The translations under genes were made by a program, and so were the position numbers. Positions 18,067-27,900 of a stretch of 64,000 nt of DNA are shown piece after piece. This DNA comes from PGYR01 sp041675005 (GTDB lineage: Bacteria; Bacteroidota; Ignavibacteria; Kapaibacteriales; UBA2268): contig JBAYUQ010000014.1 in the NCBI GenBank assembly GCA_041675005.1, positions 10,214 through 74,213 on the forward strand, written 5' to 3'. How positions within the stretch are numbered: the first letter of the stretch is position 1; each line of letters opens with the position of its first letter. The notes under the pieces are model-generated. The model did not search any database. It was given only the letters and a program-made list of their open reading frames with translations, and was not told where the DNA came from.

Positions 18067-19866
18067 ATGAAAAATAACAGAGTCATATTATTATTAATCA
18101 TCTTAGCCGCAATACTCGTACTATGTATTCGAGCATATTATTTTTATCCTTACTATGCCGATGACTCTTATATAACTCTACGCTATGCCCAACGGCTGAT
18201 TGATGGTTATGGTTTAACTTGGAACAATGGTGTTCCTGTTGAGGGGTATTCAAACCTTTCTTGGACTCTTATTATGGCTGGACTAGGTTCGTTGGGAATG
18301 GATATGGAGTTGGCAACGCGGCTACTAGGTCTTGCTCTCTCCATCGCTATAATCGGACTTCTTGTGTATTATATAAAAACTAGATATAATGGTGACCCAC
18401 GAATAGTTGCTATTGTATTAGCTTTTTTTAGTATTTGCGGTATTGTTTCCGTCTGGTCTATCGCTGGATTGGAACAACCACTAGTTGCATTTCTAGCTTT
18501 ACTCGCTATTATCAAGCTATTCGATTATCGTGATTATAAGAAGAATATTGACTTAATTTATTCCTCGTTGGCCCTTGGTCTACTTTGTATAACTCGTCCA
18601 GATGGTATAATGCTTAGTTTTATACTTGGGGCTTATCTCTTTATCATAAATAAATCCGATAATAAGAAGGCACTTACTCTAGTTGCCAAACTGGCTATTT
18701 TCCCTTTTATTTTCTATTTTGGTCAGCTCGCATTTCGTATTTACTATTACGGTGAGCTAGTTCCTAATACTGCCTTAGTCAAAGTAACCCCTTCATATTA
18801 CCATGCTTGGATAGGGTTGAGATACACTTTAAGATTCTTGAGAACAAATTCTTCATTAGTCATTATTACTTTTGGATTAGCCATTCTACTCTATAAAAAC
18901 AGACAGAAAAATCTATATTTACTTTCTACAATACTGCTTTTGTGGTTTGCCTACCTATCATTCATAGGGGGTGACATATTCGATGCTTTCAGACATCACT
19001 TCTATTCACTAGTGTTTATATTAGTATTATTAGCTGACGGTTTGAATAATTTTTTTAAAAGCGAGTATTATCAAAAATGGAATAAGGGGATATTATTAGG
19101 ATTGTTAATAGTCCTATTTTCATATTTCGTATATCGTCAATTTACAGACTCGCGGTATATTATTGTCAAGAATTTGAACATTGCATATCATCATTTGACC
19201 TTGGCGAAAGAGCTAAAAGCTACTTTTTCGGAGGAGCAACCGCTTGTGGCTCTCGACGCAGCTGGGGTCGTACCCTATACTACCAAATTCCCTGCCTTAG
19301 ATATGCTTGGACTGAATGATTATCACATAGCAAGGAACAAACCAAAGACTATGGGCAAAGGGTTCATAGGACACGAACTTGGTGACCCCGAATATACTTT
19401 GGATCAGAATCCAGATATTATACAGATGGATTACGGAGTTAGAGTACCCGTTCGATATATCGATTCTATGCTCTATATTAATAAAAGATTCCAAGATAAT
19501 TACAGAGATATCAATGTATTTGCGAAATCTGATAATGAATATGATTACGAAGGTGTGCTCTGGTTCAATCTATACAGCACTAAAGTTGGAATAAAATATA
19601 CTAACGAATGTGTTATAATCCCTGCATACTTCCTGAATAATGATACAACAGTTTATTCAGAATTCAAGAAAGGTGAACTTCTCTTACCAATAAAGCCAAA
19701 TCAGCAATTCGAGTTAATATTACCTTTCCTAATGCATTCGGACACTGTATATTCTAACCCTGCTGGGGTCCAGATACGATACACTACAGAAGGAAAGAAT
19801 ACTATAATAACAGCCAAAAATACTGCTAACAAAACAAGGGATTTGAAAGAGGTGATAGTTAAATAG
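18067..19866 (+). CDS. GT-C family membrane glycosyltransferase, copy 2
   Basis: 599 aa, collinear with copy 1, with the same DD loop (ADDSYITLRYAQRLIDG, EGYSNLSWTLI) and the same soluble C-terminal part (GHELGDPEYTLDQ, KRFQDNYRDINVFA). The C-terminal half is more alike between copies than the membrane part, which suggests either recent gene conversion or a constrained periplasmic domain. Same family role as copy 1: transfer of a sugar from a lipid carrier outside the membrane. The acceptor is not predictable. Confidence 0.75.
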   Translation: MKNNRVILLLIILAAILVLCIRAYYFYPYYADDSYITLRYAQRLIDGYGLTWNNGVPVEGYSNLSWTLIMAGLGSLGMDMELATRLLGLALSIAIIGLLVYYIKTRYNGDPRIVAIVLAFFSICGIVSVWSIAGLEQPLVAFLALLAIIKLFDYRDYKKNIDLIYSSLALGLLCITRPDGIMLSFILGAYLFIINKSDNKKALTLVAKLAIFPFIFYFGQLAFRIYYYGELVPNTALVKVTPSYYHAWIGLRYTLRFLRTNSSLVIITFGLAILLYKNRQKNLYLLSTILLLWFAYLSFIGGDIFDAFRHHFYSLVFILVLLADGLNNFFKSEYYQKWNKGILLGLLIVLFSYFVYRQFTDSRYIIVKNLNIAYHHLTLAKELKATFSEEQPLVALDAAGVVPYTTKFPALDMLGLNDYHIARNKPKTMGKGFIGHELGDPEYTLDQNPDIIQMDYGVRVPVRYIDSMLYINKRFQDNYRDINVFAKSDNEYDYEGVLWFNLYSTKVGIKYTNECVIIPAYFLNNDTTVYSEFKKGELLLPIKPNQQFELILPFLMHSDTVYSNPAGVQIRYTTEGKNTIITAKNTANKTRDLKEVIVK

Positions 19867-19927
19867 AGAGAACCATATTGAGATTTAGTAAAGATTTGCC
19901 CAATATCTTATTCGCTTTAATACTTTT

Positions 19928-20506
19928 TTAATCTTTATCTTTCGAGCCGCTCACAATTCTCGAAATGATTCCTTTTTGATCTGTAAACTCTGCAATAAGA
20001 ACACCTGCTAAATGGATAACTATATATGCTACAAGGTAGTAAATACCCAATGTGTGGATTGATTCCATCGATTCTTTGAGTTCTTTAGGTCCTAACACTA
20101 TTATGAGTCCTGTAATCAAGGAAACAGCAACACAAACATAAAAAATAATATATACCCATTTTTGTAATTTCTCTTTTGTAGATAAACCACTACTAAAAGG
20201 GTTTTGTATTTTCATATTCCCAAATACTGGAAGTATAAATCTGATACTAAATAATCCAACTAATAAATACCCAATGTAAATATGCCAATCCCACATCGGT
20301 TGTCTTATCTTCTTTGCTAAGGCAATGAGCTGCTCTTGTGATAAAACCTGATCTGTAGAGCTAAGATAATCTTGTATGATTGCCGCTACATTATACTTGT
20401 TCATCCACGTTAATCGTAAGAATATCGTGAACAACAACAATAGAAATGAGATAGAAATAGCCCAGTGCATTACTCTATATACTTTTGAATATTTTACCTT
20501 TTCCAT
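19928..20506 (-). CDS. Cytochrome b561 / b-type cytochrome domain protein
   Basis: 192 aa with four transmembrane segments. Candidate haem-ligating histidines are His14 in VMHWAIS, the His of WHIYIGY and two in the last helices (SIHTLGIYY, VIHLAG). The arrangement fits the cytochrome b561/Ni-Fe hydrogenase b subunit superfamily, which passes electrons between quinones and a periplasmic partner. No partner gene is adjacent, so the redox role is unknown. Starts at the ATG after a short leader. Confidence 0.82.
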   Translation of the reverse strand: MEKVKYSKVYRVMHWAISISFLLLLFTIFLRLTWMNKYNVAAIIQDYLSSTDQVLSQEQLIALAKKIRQPMWDWHIYIGYLLVGLFSIRFILPVFGNMKIQNPFSSGLSTKEKLQKWVYIIFYVCVAVSLITGLIIVLGPKELKESMESIHTLGIYYLVAYIVIHLAGVLIAEFTDQKGIISRIVSGSKDKD

Positions 20507-20575
20507 TATGTTAACTACTTATATGAGATTATAATATACCAATATACGAACTTTTGAAATTTTTACCAACAATAA

Positions 20576-20734
20576 CATCATATTTATAAAACTAAAAATC
20601 ACTCGGCAGCAGTAAATTTGGTCAAGAAATACGCAGCTAAATATGTATTCGAATGTGCAAGAATGTACCTCGGTACACCTCCAAAAGTTGACACCAATAA
20701 AATCTACGGTATTACAACTTTTGAGTTGGGGTAG
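20576..20734 (+). pseudogene. Isolated C-terminal gene fragment
   Basis: An open frame ending at TAG 20734 encodes AAVNLVKKYAAKYVFECARM and then YLGTPPKVDTNKIYGITTFE. It reads like the end of a real soluble protein but has no upstream body: stop codons occur just before 20576. Family not recognised. Most likely the remainder of a gene lost by deletion, next to repeat sequences. Confidence 0.45.
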
Positions 20735-20770
20735 GAAAAGTAAAAAGAGTCATAGCTAAAAATATTTATA

Positions 20771-20847
20771 AATTCCCCTTTTTCAGCAAAACGAAGTTTT
20801 GCAAAAGAGGGGTGGCAGTCACGCAAAGCGTGGCTGACGGGGTGTTT
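20771..20847 (+). repeat. Half-copy of the palindromic element
   Basis: AATTCCCCTTTTT, an outer hairpin (GCAAAAC-GAA-GTTTTGC), GGGGTGG, an inner hairpin (CAGTCACGC-AAA-GCGTGGCTG), then ACGGGGTGTTT. It matches only the left half of E1-E5, showing that a half unit can stand alone. Confidence 0.75.
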
Positions 20848-20968
20848 AAAAGAGTTGACAACACTTCTGATTAATCCTATTATAACTGTTAGAAGACAAA
20901 GTAATGTAAATAAATTTTGACAAAATTACTTTTTAGACATCCTCGGTATATGCAAATCAAGACTATAT

Positions 20969-21038
20969 TACCCCTACGGGGCAAATAATTTTTTATATAA
21001 TCAATTTGCTACAGGTATATTGCCCCGCTGGGGCATAT
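20969..21038. repeat. Paired short palindromes (CCCCTACGGGG / GCCCCGCTGGGGC)
   Basis: TTACCCCTACGGGGCAAAT and ATTGCCCCGCTGGGGCATAT lie 30 bp apart in AT-rich DNA. They have similar flanks and different GC-rich loops, again with pairing kept. Confidence 0.55.
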
Positions 21039-21125
21039 ATCATACAACTTAGACACATCAATATATTTAGTTACTAAGTTGGACAGAACACTTCTAACGA
21101 TTACATCATAATTTTTCAAATACAA

Positions 21126-21162
21126 CAAAAAAAATGGCCGCCCCTTCGGACAGCCATTTGTA
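21126..21162 (-). terminator. Rho-independent terminator of the CotH gene
   Basis: On the minus strand AATGGCTGTCC-GAAG-GGGCGGCCATT forms a stem with two G-U pairs, followed by a run of eight T. It lies 23-59 bp beyond the stop codon. Confidence 0.75.
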
Positions 21163-21184
21163 TTAAATTCACTCTTATAATTGA

Positions 21185-24100
21185 TTACTCTTTCACGAAT
21201 CGCTTATAAATATTATCATTTATTTTGATAAAGTAAGTACCTGTTTGTAGGTAATCTATGTTAATACTTTGTTCCATTTGTGGAGCTAGATTATTATTAG
21301 ACAATATAGCTTTTCCATTCAGATCAAGAATCAATATCGAATTAATTCCTTTGTCATAGATTATGTTCAACTCATCTTTCGCTGGGTTGGGATAGATGTT
21401 GAAGTTGAACCCAATTCCAAAATCATTGACACCAGATATAGCACTTACATTCTCCAATGCAGGAGTTGGAGTCATTACTCTAAAATCTCCAGTACCATTA
21501 GGGTATCTACCGTAAGATATATCAGTTTCTTGTGCACCAAAGTTAACTGAATCGATGATTGACAATTCAGCGTTAGTTAAATATAAAGACTCGCCACTTG
21601 CAGATAATTTTAAATCTCCATGATATCCTTCTTGCTCCATTTCTTTGTCTGCCCAAACTATTATGTATTCGTTTGGTTGAATAACAGTACCAGCAGGGAA
21701 TGCAAACAAAGTGAAGTCTGTTATATCATCTGATAGCGTATAGCCTGCCAAATCAACAGCAACACTTCCTTTGTTGTATATTTCTATCCAATCGTCATAA
21801 CCACCATCTTGGTCTGTGTTTATTGTAGTATTAGAAGCTAATAGTTCATTGATTACGATTTCACTTGCTGCAGTTGCTATTGTATTCATAGCGCCCGGAG
21901 TAGGAGTCATAATGCGGAAATCTCCAGTACCATTAGGGTATCTACCATAAGATATATCAGCTTCTTGTTCACCAAAACTTACTGAATCTATTATTGTTAA
22001 TTCTGCATTTGTTAAATAAAAAGACTCACCACTTGCAGACAATTTAAGGTCAGCATGATATCCGTCTTGTTCCATTTCTTTGTCTGCCCAAACTATTATG
22101 TATTCGTTTGGTTGAATAACAGTACCAGCAGGGAATGCAAACAATGTGAAGTCTGTTATATCATCAGTCAAAGTAAAGCCCTCTAGGTCAACGGCTACTG
22201 CGCCTTTGTTGTATATTTCTATCCAGTCATCTTTACCACCATCTTGGTCAACATTAGTAGTTTCGTTTGATGCTAAAAATTCATTGATTACAATTTCAAC
22301 AGGTACCGTTTCAATTGAATTCATTGCACCTGGAGTTGGAGTCATTGTTCTAAACTCTCCAGTACCATTAGGGTATCTACCGTAAGATATGTCAGTTTCC
22401 TGAGCACCAAAGCTAACCGAATCTATGATTGACAATTCAGCATTAGTAAGGTAAATAGATTCACCACTAGCTGATAATTTAAGATCAGCATGGTATCCTT
22501 CTTGCTCCATTTCTTTATCTGCCCATACTATTATGTACCCATTCGGTTGAATAGTAGTACCCGCTGGGAATGCGAATAAAGAAAAGTCTGTTTTATCATC
22601 TGTAAGTCTGTAACCTTCTAGGTTAATAGCTACAGTTCCTTTGTTATATAATTCAATCCAGTCATCATAAGTACCATCTTGGTCAACATTAGTAGTTTCG
22701 TTTGATGCTAAGAATTCATTTATTACTAACTCACTAACTGCTGTTTCTATTATATTTGCTGCACCTGGAGTAGGAGACATAGCTCTAAAGTCTCCTGTAC
22801 CATTAGGATATCTACCATAAGAAACATCCGTTACTTGAGTACCAAAGCTTACAGAATCAATTATTGACAAAGTAGCATTAGTTAGGTATATAGTCTCACC
22901 ACTAGCTGACAATTTGAGGTTAGCATGATATCCTTCTTGTTCCATTTCTTTGTCAGCCCATACTATTATATACTCATTCGGTTGGATAACTGTACCAGCT
23001 GGGAATGCGAACAATGTAAAGTCTGTTATATCATCTGTAAGAGTATAACCTTCTAAGTTAATAGCCTCATTACCTTTGTTATATAATTCTACCCAATCGT
23101 CATATCCGCCATCTTGGTCTGTGTTTGTCGCATCGTTTGAAGCAAGGAATTCATTGATAACTATATTTCCCTCAGCTGTCTCTACTGTAGAAACTAAAGA
23201 GTAAAACTCATGTTCTGCATTAGTAGGAGAGAATTTACCAATTGTACTATTCTCAGCGTATATATAGTATTCCATAATCGCAGAAGACATAGTAACTTCA
23301 GCACCATAAACATCATCATTTGCTAGGCCATCATTATGTTTACCATCATCATACATTGCGATTTTGTTGAATGGAGCTCTGATTTGAGTTCTATATCTTA
23401 AAAAGACATCATCTTCATTTACAACTTTAGCAGTAATAAATAATTTCTCACCTACTTTTGGTAGATTAGTCGAAGAATTAACATTAGTAATTGTAGGTTC
23501 AGTAGTAGAAAAATCACTTAGTCCCATAAGGTATGAGTATCTTCCATTCATCAAAGTAGTGATACCAGGAGTAGAACTACCCGGACCAGGGCCACCACCA
23601 GAAATATCAGCAGTCAAATTTGATATAAAGTTGTTATAAGTGTAGAATTTATTTTGGTCTGCTTGCACATGCGAATCAATGATTTTTTGCATTGCTAAAC
23701 CATCAGTATAGTAAGGTCCATTATTAGTAAAATTCTCTGTTAAGAAAGTTTTGCAATGAGCTAGATACATTTTTTTATAAGTAGGTATGCTTAATAATTG
23801 GCTTATCAAAGGATAAGACGCTTCTGAAGAGTGTAGCAAATGGTCTAATCGTTGCTTTGAAGCTGTGTTAGTCAGATTGCTAGAACCAGACATAGAAAAC
23901 GTACCAAATGACTCGTTCAAATCCCATACAACTGGTAAGAATCTACCATTATCGTCTCTGTATAAGTAATAATTTTGTGAGAAACCGCCAATATAACTAT
24001 CTAGGTTAACTAGCATATTGTCGAAAGCTAGCATCCAAAGAGCTCTATCTACATCAAGGATTTTCTCAATATCAGCAACGTTATTTTTCAAAGTATCACA

Positions 24101-24763
24101 TAGATCAATTAGCTCATCCCATCCAGTATCAGATTTCAATTCGTATGCACTGTAATATTGCGAACTGTCGTCACCTTTATAAACCAAATTAGGAAGACTT
24201 GCTGTTCCTGGACCTGCTCCATCAGTAGGATTACATTTCACAAAAGTGTTCGATTTAGAACCAAATCTATCATCTACAAACTTCTTAGAAACGGCTTCTG
24301 AGTTCGAGTATAAACCAATTAGCTTATCGTTAACATATACATTAGCGAAGTTAGAAAGAGGAGCATCCATATAATTTCTTAATACTTTGTAACTAAGAAC
24401 TTCTCTTATGAATGAAGGGTCTTTAGCTGCATTACTCAGCTTTATATCAGTATAATTCTCGTATTTCTGATCTTTGTAAGTATCTAGTTCTATATGAAAC
24501 GGATTCTTGGTTTGTCTAGCATCATAAGTACTATTACCTTTGTATTTGACTCCGACACTATCGAAGAACACACCATTTATTGTTACACTTTGAGCCATTA
24601 TATAGTTCTCATCGCCTGCTTTCTCTGCGTCTAGTAGGGCATCCCAATTGCTCTCCGCGAAGACTATTTTAATCGTTTGCACTTCATCTAAATTATAAAA
24701 ATCTTGTGCCATTATTAGGCTAGATGTTATTAGAAAAGTGAGTATAGTAAATATTTTTTTCAT
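21185..24763 (-). CDS. CotH-kinase-like protein with four lamin-tail domains, T9SS cargo
   Basis: 1192 aa. Signal peptide MKKIFTILTFLITSSLIMAQ. Residues about 25-400 match CotH (FDSVGVKYKGNST, SFIREVLSYKVLRNYM, DKLIGLYSN, FLPVVWDLNESFG), an atypical protein-kinase-like fold. A linker with a Gly/Pro segment follows. Then come four lamin-tail domains about 145 aa apart (INEFLASN, DDWIELYNKG, YIIVWADKEMEQ, YGRYPNGTG), starting near residues 531, 676, 821 and 966. The last 75 residues (FNIYPNPAKDELNI to FVKE) are a type A T9SS sorting domain. Likely a cell-surface or secreted structural/adhesive protein; kinase activity is not assured. Confidence 0.9.
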   Translation of the reverse strand: MKKIFTILTFLITSSLIMAQDFYNLDEVQTIKIVFAESNWDALLDAEKAGDENYIMAQSVTINGVFFDSVGVKYKGNSTYDARQTKNPFHIELDTYKDQKYENYTDIKLSNAAKDPSFIREVLSYKVLRNYMDAPLSNFANVYVNDKLIGLYSNSEAVSKKFVDDRFGSKSNTFVKCNPTDGAGPGTASLPNLVYKGDDSSQYYSAYELKSDTGWDELIDLCDTLKNNVADIEKILDVDRALWMLAFDNMLVNLDSYIGGFSQNYYLYRDDNGRFLPVVWDLNESFGTFSMSGSSNLTNTASKQRLDHLLHSSEASYPLISQLLSIPTYKKMYLAHCKTFLTENFTNNGPYYTDGLAMQKIIDSHVQADQNKFYTYNNFISNLTADISGGGPGPGSSTPGITTLMNGRYSYLMGLSDFSTTEPTITNVNSSTNLPKVGEKLFITAKVVNEDDVFLRYRTQIRAPFNKIAMYDDGKHNDGLANDDVYGAEVTMSSAIMEYYIYAENSTIGKFSPTNAEHEFYSLVSTVETAEGNIVINEFLASNDATNTDQDGGYDDWVELYNKGNEAINLEGYTLTDDITDFTLFAFPAGTVIQPNEYIIVWADKEMEQEGYHANLKLSASGETIYLTNATLSIIDSVSFGTQVTDVSYGRYPNGTGDFRAMSPTPGAANIIETAVSELVINEFLASNETTNVDQDGTYDDWIELYNKGTVAINLEGYRLTDDKTDFSLFAFPAGTTIQPNGYIIVWADKEMEQEGYHADLKLSASGESIYLTNAELSIIDSVSFGAQETDISYGRYPNGTGEFRTMTPTPGAMNSIETVPVEIVINEFLASNETTNVDQDGGKDDWIEIYNKGAVAVDLEGFTLTDDITDFTLFAFPAGTVIQPNEYIIVWADKEMEQDGYHADLKLSASGESFYLTNAELTIIDSVSFGEQEADISYGRYPNGTGDFRIMTPTPGAMNTIATAASEIVINELLASNTTINTDQDGGYDDWIEIYNKGSVAVDLAGYTLSDDITDFTLFAFPAGTVIQPNEYIIVWADKEMEQEGYHGDLKLSASGESLYLTNAELSIIDSVNFGAQETDISYGRYPNGTGDFRVMTPTPALENVSAISGVNDFGIGFNFNIYPNPAKDELNIIYDKGINSILILDLNGKAILSNNNLAPQMEQSINIDYLQTGTYFIKINDNIYKRFVKE
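21440..23175 (-). repeat. Four ~435-bp tandem coding repeats (lamin-tail domains)
   Basis: The four lamin-tail units are highly similar at DNA level (for example GTACCATTAGGGTATCTACC recurs), so the array is recent or homogenised and prone to copy-number change. Confidence 0.85.
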
Positions 24764-24882
24764 TGCTTTAAACGCCTTTTATTTATGTTATTTATTGTTA
24801 TTATGTCTATTAGACAAACAAAAGTGAATAATCCTTCGGTTTTATTTTATATTTTTGAAATTAATAAGAAAGGAATTTTAAA

Positions 24883-25239
24883 GTGAGTGAGATTAATACA
24901 ATATCAGAGTATATAGCTACATTTGAACCAGAGATTCAATCTTTGCTCAACCAGATGAGAAAGACAATAGGCGAGGCAGCACCAGAAGCAGAGGAATGCA
25001 TTAGCTATGCGATACCAACATTCAAACTTCATGGGAATCTGGTACACTTTGCTGTTGCTAAAAGTCATATTGGGTTCTACCCAGCCCCATCTGCTATTCT
25101 ACATTTTGCAGAAGAACTAGCTGGCTTTAAATCTGCCAAGGGCTCAGTGCAGTTCCCCTATTCCAAGCCACTGCCACTAGAACTAATAACGAAAATAGTC
25201 AAGTTCAGAGTACAAGAAAACCTAGCTAAGAAGAAGTAG
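24883..25239 (+). CDS. DUF1801 domain protein (YdhG-like)
   Basis: 118 aa, GTG start chosen because AAGGAA precedes it at the right distance and the sequence fits the family from its first residues. Motifs typical of DUF1801: ISEYIATFEPEIQSLLNQMR, EECISYAIPTFKLHG, KSHIGFYPAP and KGSVQFPYSKPLP. Small soluble protein of unknown biochemical role with a CyaY/YjbR-like fold. TATTTTTG at 24850-24857 could be its -7 box. Confidence 0.85.
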   Translation: MSEINTISEYIATFEPEIQSLLNQMRKTIGEAAPEAEECISYAIPTFKLHGNLVHFAVAKSHIGFYPAPSAILHFAEELAGFKSAKGSVQFPYSKPLPLELITKIVKFRVQENLAKKK

Positions 25240-25245
25240 TAACAA

Positions 25246-27705
25246 CTATCTCTTCACAACCTTGGAAGTATAAATATTATTTTTGCCCTCAATAACCGAG
25301 ATATTGTAAACACCGCTGAGTAAAGTCGAAAGGTTCAGCTCTATTTTACTTGATGTAGCATAAGTATTTCTACTATAGACTTCTCTTCCTAGATAATCAG
25401 TTATTACTATTTTTAGTTCTTCGCTTGTAGCAACTGGCAAATCTATGCTTAGCATATCCTCCATCGGATTCGGATAAACTGAGATTTCACTTGACTTCTC
25501 ACTAAGTACACTGTTTATAACTTGCGGCTCTCTCAGAGTACACAAATCCCAATGAGTGATGTCGTGGTACTCAGCAGCTATTCCAGTCGAAGAGGTAATC
25601 CCTACATATCCATTGCTACCTTTATCCAATGTAATATAGTGTTCTAATGGAAAATCAGCAAGTTGTACAATTAGTTTAGTCGGTTTATCGCTTTCGTTTA
25701 GATATATTTTTAAGTTATGATTTTGATATTCCACTCTACAAGTATAATTCTGAGTTGAATCAGATAGAATAGTAATAATGTCCTTATTCATATAAACAGT
25801 TGTTTCATCTGTATGCTTAGTTTTGAGTACACCCTTTCTATCGGGAATTTGTACAGCCAAGTGATTACCATTTGGATCATTATACTCATCATTACCCCAT
25901 AGGTCTATCTCAATCGCAATAGCATTGTTAATACCATTATAACCGATTCCACCACCGTCACCACTGAATTCAGTCGGCAATCCACCTGCTATAATAAAAG
26001 CAATACCATCTGCACCAGGTAATGAACTATCTGCCAATAAGCCAGTTGGTGCAAAGCTTCGTTCTAATGCTCTTTCTGTACCAGCGCTAAACAAAAAAGA
26101 GAATTCTGATTGGAACCCACCTGCAAGATTTACTTTCTCATTGTAGAACATATATCCCAAATCAAATTTATATAGACTTGTAAGTCTGAAAATATCCTCT
26201 TCAAAAGGAGGTTTATTTGTGTGCAGATTAATATTACTAAACCCAACTTCGGAATTGAACTCCTCTTTACAAAAATCGCTAATCCCAAACACTGAGATGA
26301 ATCCATCAACCTCACCAATGTAAGTAGGGAATTGAGCATCATCAGTCGTTGGGAAGTCTGAAGATAGAGTATACCCAACTACTATGAGTTTATCTTCTGT
26401 AAATATTATATCTCTACCTGTATCTGTATCACTTCCACCCAAATATGAACTGTATCTTATACTACCATTATCTTTGAAAACCGCAATCGTAGCATCCACA
26501 CTCCCTTTGAGTTTTGATTGAAAAGCAATATTCGAAATGGGTATATCCTTGCTTCTTGTGTATCCAGATATAACTATGTCCCCAGTTTTATTTATGCTTA
26601 AACCACCACCCTTATTATTAATACCACTCTCGGAGTCGGTTTGACTTCCACCATAGAAAGTCCCCCAAAGCATTTCACCTTCCTCATTAATATTTGCAAT
26701 ATAAGAAGAGTAATCTCCAGGATTTATTTTTTGATTTTTATTAAAAGGGGTCATAATTTCAGGACTATTAGTAAAAGACCTGAATACAAACCCACCTTCA
26801 ATATCTTCAGTTATATGCTCTCCAAAATCACTACCAGTTCCACCGAAATAGCTAGACCATACCTTCTTACCGCTCATATCGAGATAAGTTACGAATGTAT
26901 CATATCCACTACCTATTTTATTTAGGAAAAGTGCATTTCCAACAATTGGGAAATCACTACTAGAAGTGTAACCTGTTATGGCAATCAAATTAGACTTTTT
27001 ATTAAAAGCAATATCCATCGCAAAATCATCGCCATTTCCTGCTAAATACGAAGAGTAAATTATTTTACCATTTTTATCAAATTTCGCAATATATGAATCT
27101 ATTCCATTAAGTGAAGAGTATTGCTCAGCATCTTTAGTTACTGGAAAATCATCATAGTATGTTCTTCCCGTAAACCATATATTCTCCTCTTCATCAATTA
27201 CTATATCGTCTGCCACATCATAACTACTACTCCCTATAAAACTAGAGTAGAGCAATTCTCCGTCCAATGAGAATTTCATAAAAGCGCCATCATAATCAGA
27301 CTTAAGATTTTTTTGAAAAGCATCGTTAGTGACAGGAAAATTATAACTCCTTGTATCAGCTACAATCCACAGGTAATCTTTATTACATTTTATATTCTTG
27401 GGATATTCAGTATCGTTTCCGCCTATAAAAGTTGACCAGACTAATTTCATTTCACTTGTATATTTCATAAGGATAAGATCGTTACCGCCACCATTGTAGT
27501 TCTTCTGATAAGCACTGTCAGTTATCGGGAAATCTGAACTATTAGTATGTCCATAAATATAAATATTTCCATATTGGTCTGTTGCTATACACTCCATCAC
27601 ATCAACATTAGACCCACCAATAAAGGTAGAATATAGAAGATTTTTCTCTTGAGAGTAAACATTGAATGTCAGTGTAAATAGTAAAATGGTAATTAAGTGT
27701 TTCAT
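25246..27705 (-). CDS. SBBP beta-propeller / L-type lectin-like protein, T9SS cargo
   Basis: 819 aa from the Met at 27705 (MKHLITILLFTLTFNVYSQ is a signal peptide; AAGAAG lies upstream; the frame stays open 28 more codons that look non-coding). About eight SBBP repeats occur (LLYSTFIGG, YSSYLAGNGDDFAMDIAF, ITGYTSSSDFPI). A legume/L-type lectin-like domain follows (GADGIAFIIAGG, INNAIAIEIDLWGN, GYVGITSSTG). The C-terminus is a T9SS domain (ISVYPNPMEDMLSIDL, ending VVKR). Predicted secreted or surface carbohydrate-binding protein. Confidence 0.85.
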   Translation of the reverse strand: MKHLITILLFTLTFNVYSQEKNLLYSTFIGGSNVDVMECIATDQYGNIYIYGHTNSSDFPITDSAYQKNYNGGGNDLILMKYTSEMKLVWSTFIGGNDTEYPKNIKCNKDYLWIVADTRSYNFPVTNDAFQKNLKSDYDGAFMKFSLDGELLYSSFIGSSSYDVADDIVIDEEENIWFTGRTYYDDFPVTKDAEQYSSLNGIDSYIAKFDKNGKIIYSSYLAGNGDDFAMDIAFNKKSNLIAITGYTSSSDFPIVGNALFLNKIGSGYDTFVTYLDMSGKKVWSSYFGGTGSDFGEHITEDIEGGFVFRSFTNSPEIMTPFNKNQKINPGDYSSYIANINEEGEMLWGTFYGGSQTDSESGINNKGGGLSINKTGDIVISGYTRSKDIPISNIAFQSKLKGSVDATIAVFKDNGSIRYSSYLGGSDTDTGRDIIFTEDKLIVVGYTLSSDFPTTDDAQFPTYIGEVDGFISVFGISDFCKEEFNSEVGFSNINLHTNKPPFEEDIFRLTSLYKFDLGYMFYNEKVNLAGGFQSEFSFLFSAGTERALERSFAPTGLLADSSLPGADGIAFIIAGGLPTEFSGDGGGIGYNGINNAIAIEIDLWGNDEYNDPNGNHLAVQIPDRKGVLKTKHTDETTVYMNKDIITILSDSTQNYTCRVEYQNHNLKIYLNESDKPTKLIVQLADFPLEHYITLDKGSNGYVGITSSTGIAAEYHDITHWDLCTLREPQVINSVLSEKSSEISVYPNPMEDMLSIDLPVATSEELKIVITDYLGREVYSRNTYATSSKIELNLSTLLSGVYNISVIEGKNNIYTSKVVKR

Positions 27706-27900
27706 AACGGACTTCTTTATTTTCTTATTTTGCAAAATAGAAAAAAGCAACCTCATTTCATAATATTTTCTATCTCTCTTCACTACCATTCCAATTCTAT
27801 TTCAGAATACTTTCATTTCTGTTTTAATGCAGACCCTCGTCTGACCCATTACTTTCGCTTTTGATATTATTTCATAACAATATAAATAGCGGAGGAATAG

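Noticed and set aside
21440..23175. Regular 435-bp repeats as an insertion or CRISPR-like array
   Set aside because: They lie within one intact reading frame and encode protein domains.
24883..25239. ATG start for the DUF1801 gene
   Set aside because: No in-frame ATG upstream; the GTG with AAGGAA before it fits the family start.
27706..27789. 28-codon N-terminal extension of the SBBP/lectin protein
   Set aside because: It precedes a clear signal peptide and a ribosome-binding site, so the internal Met is the likely start.
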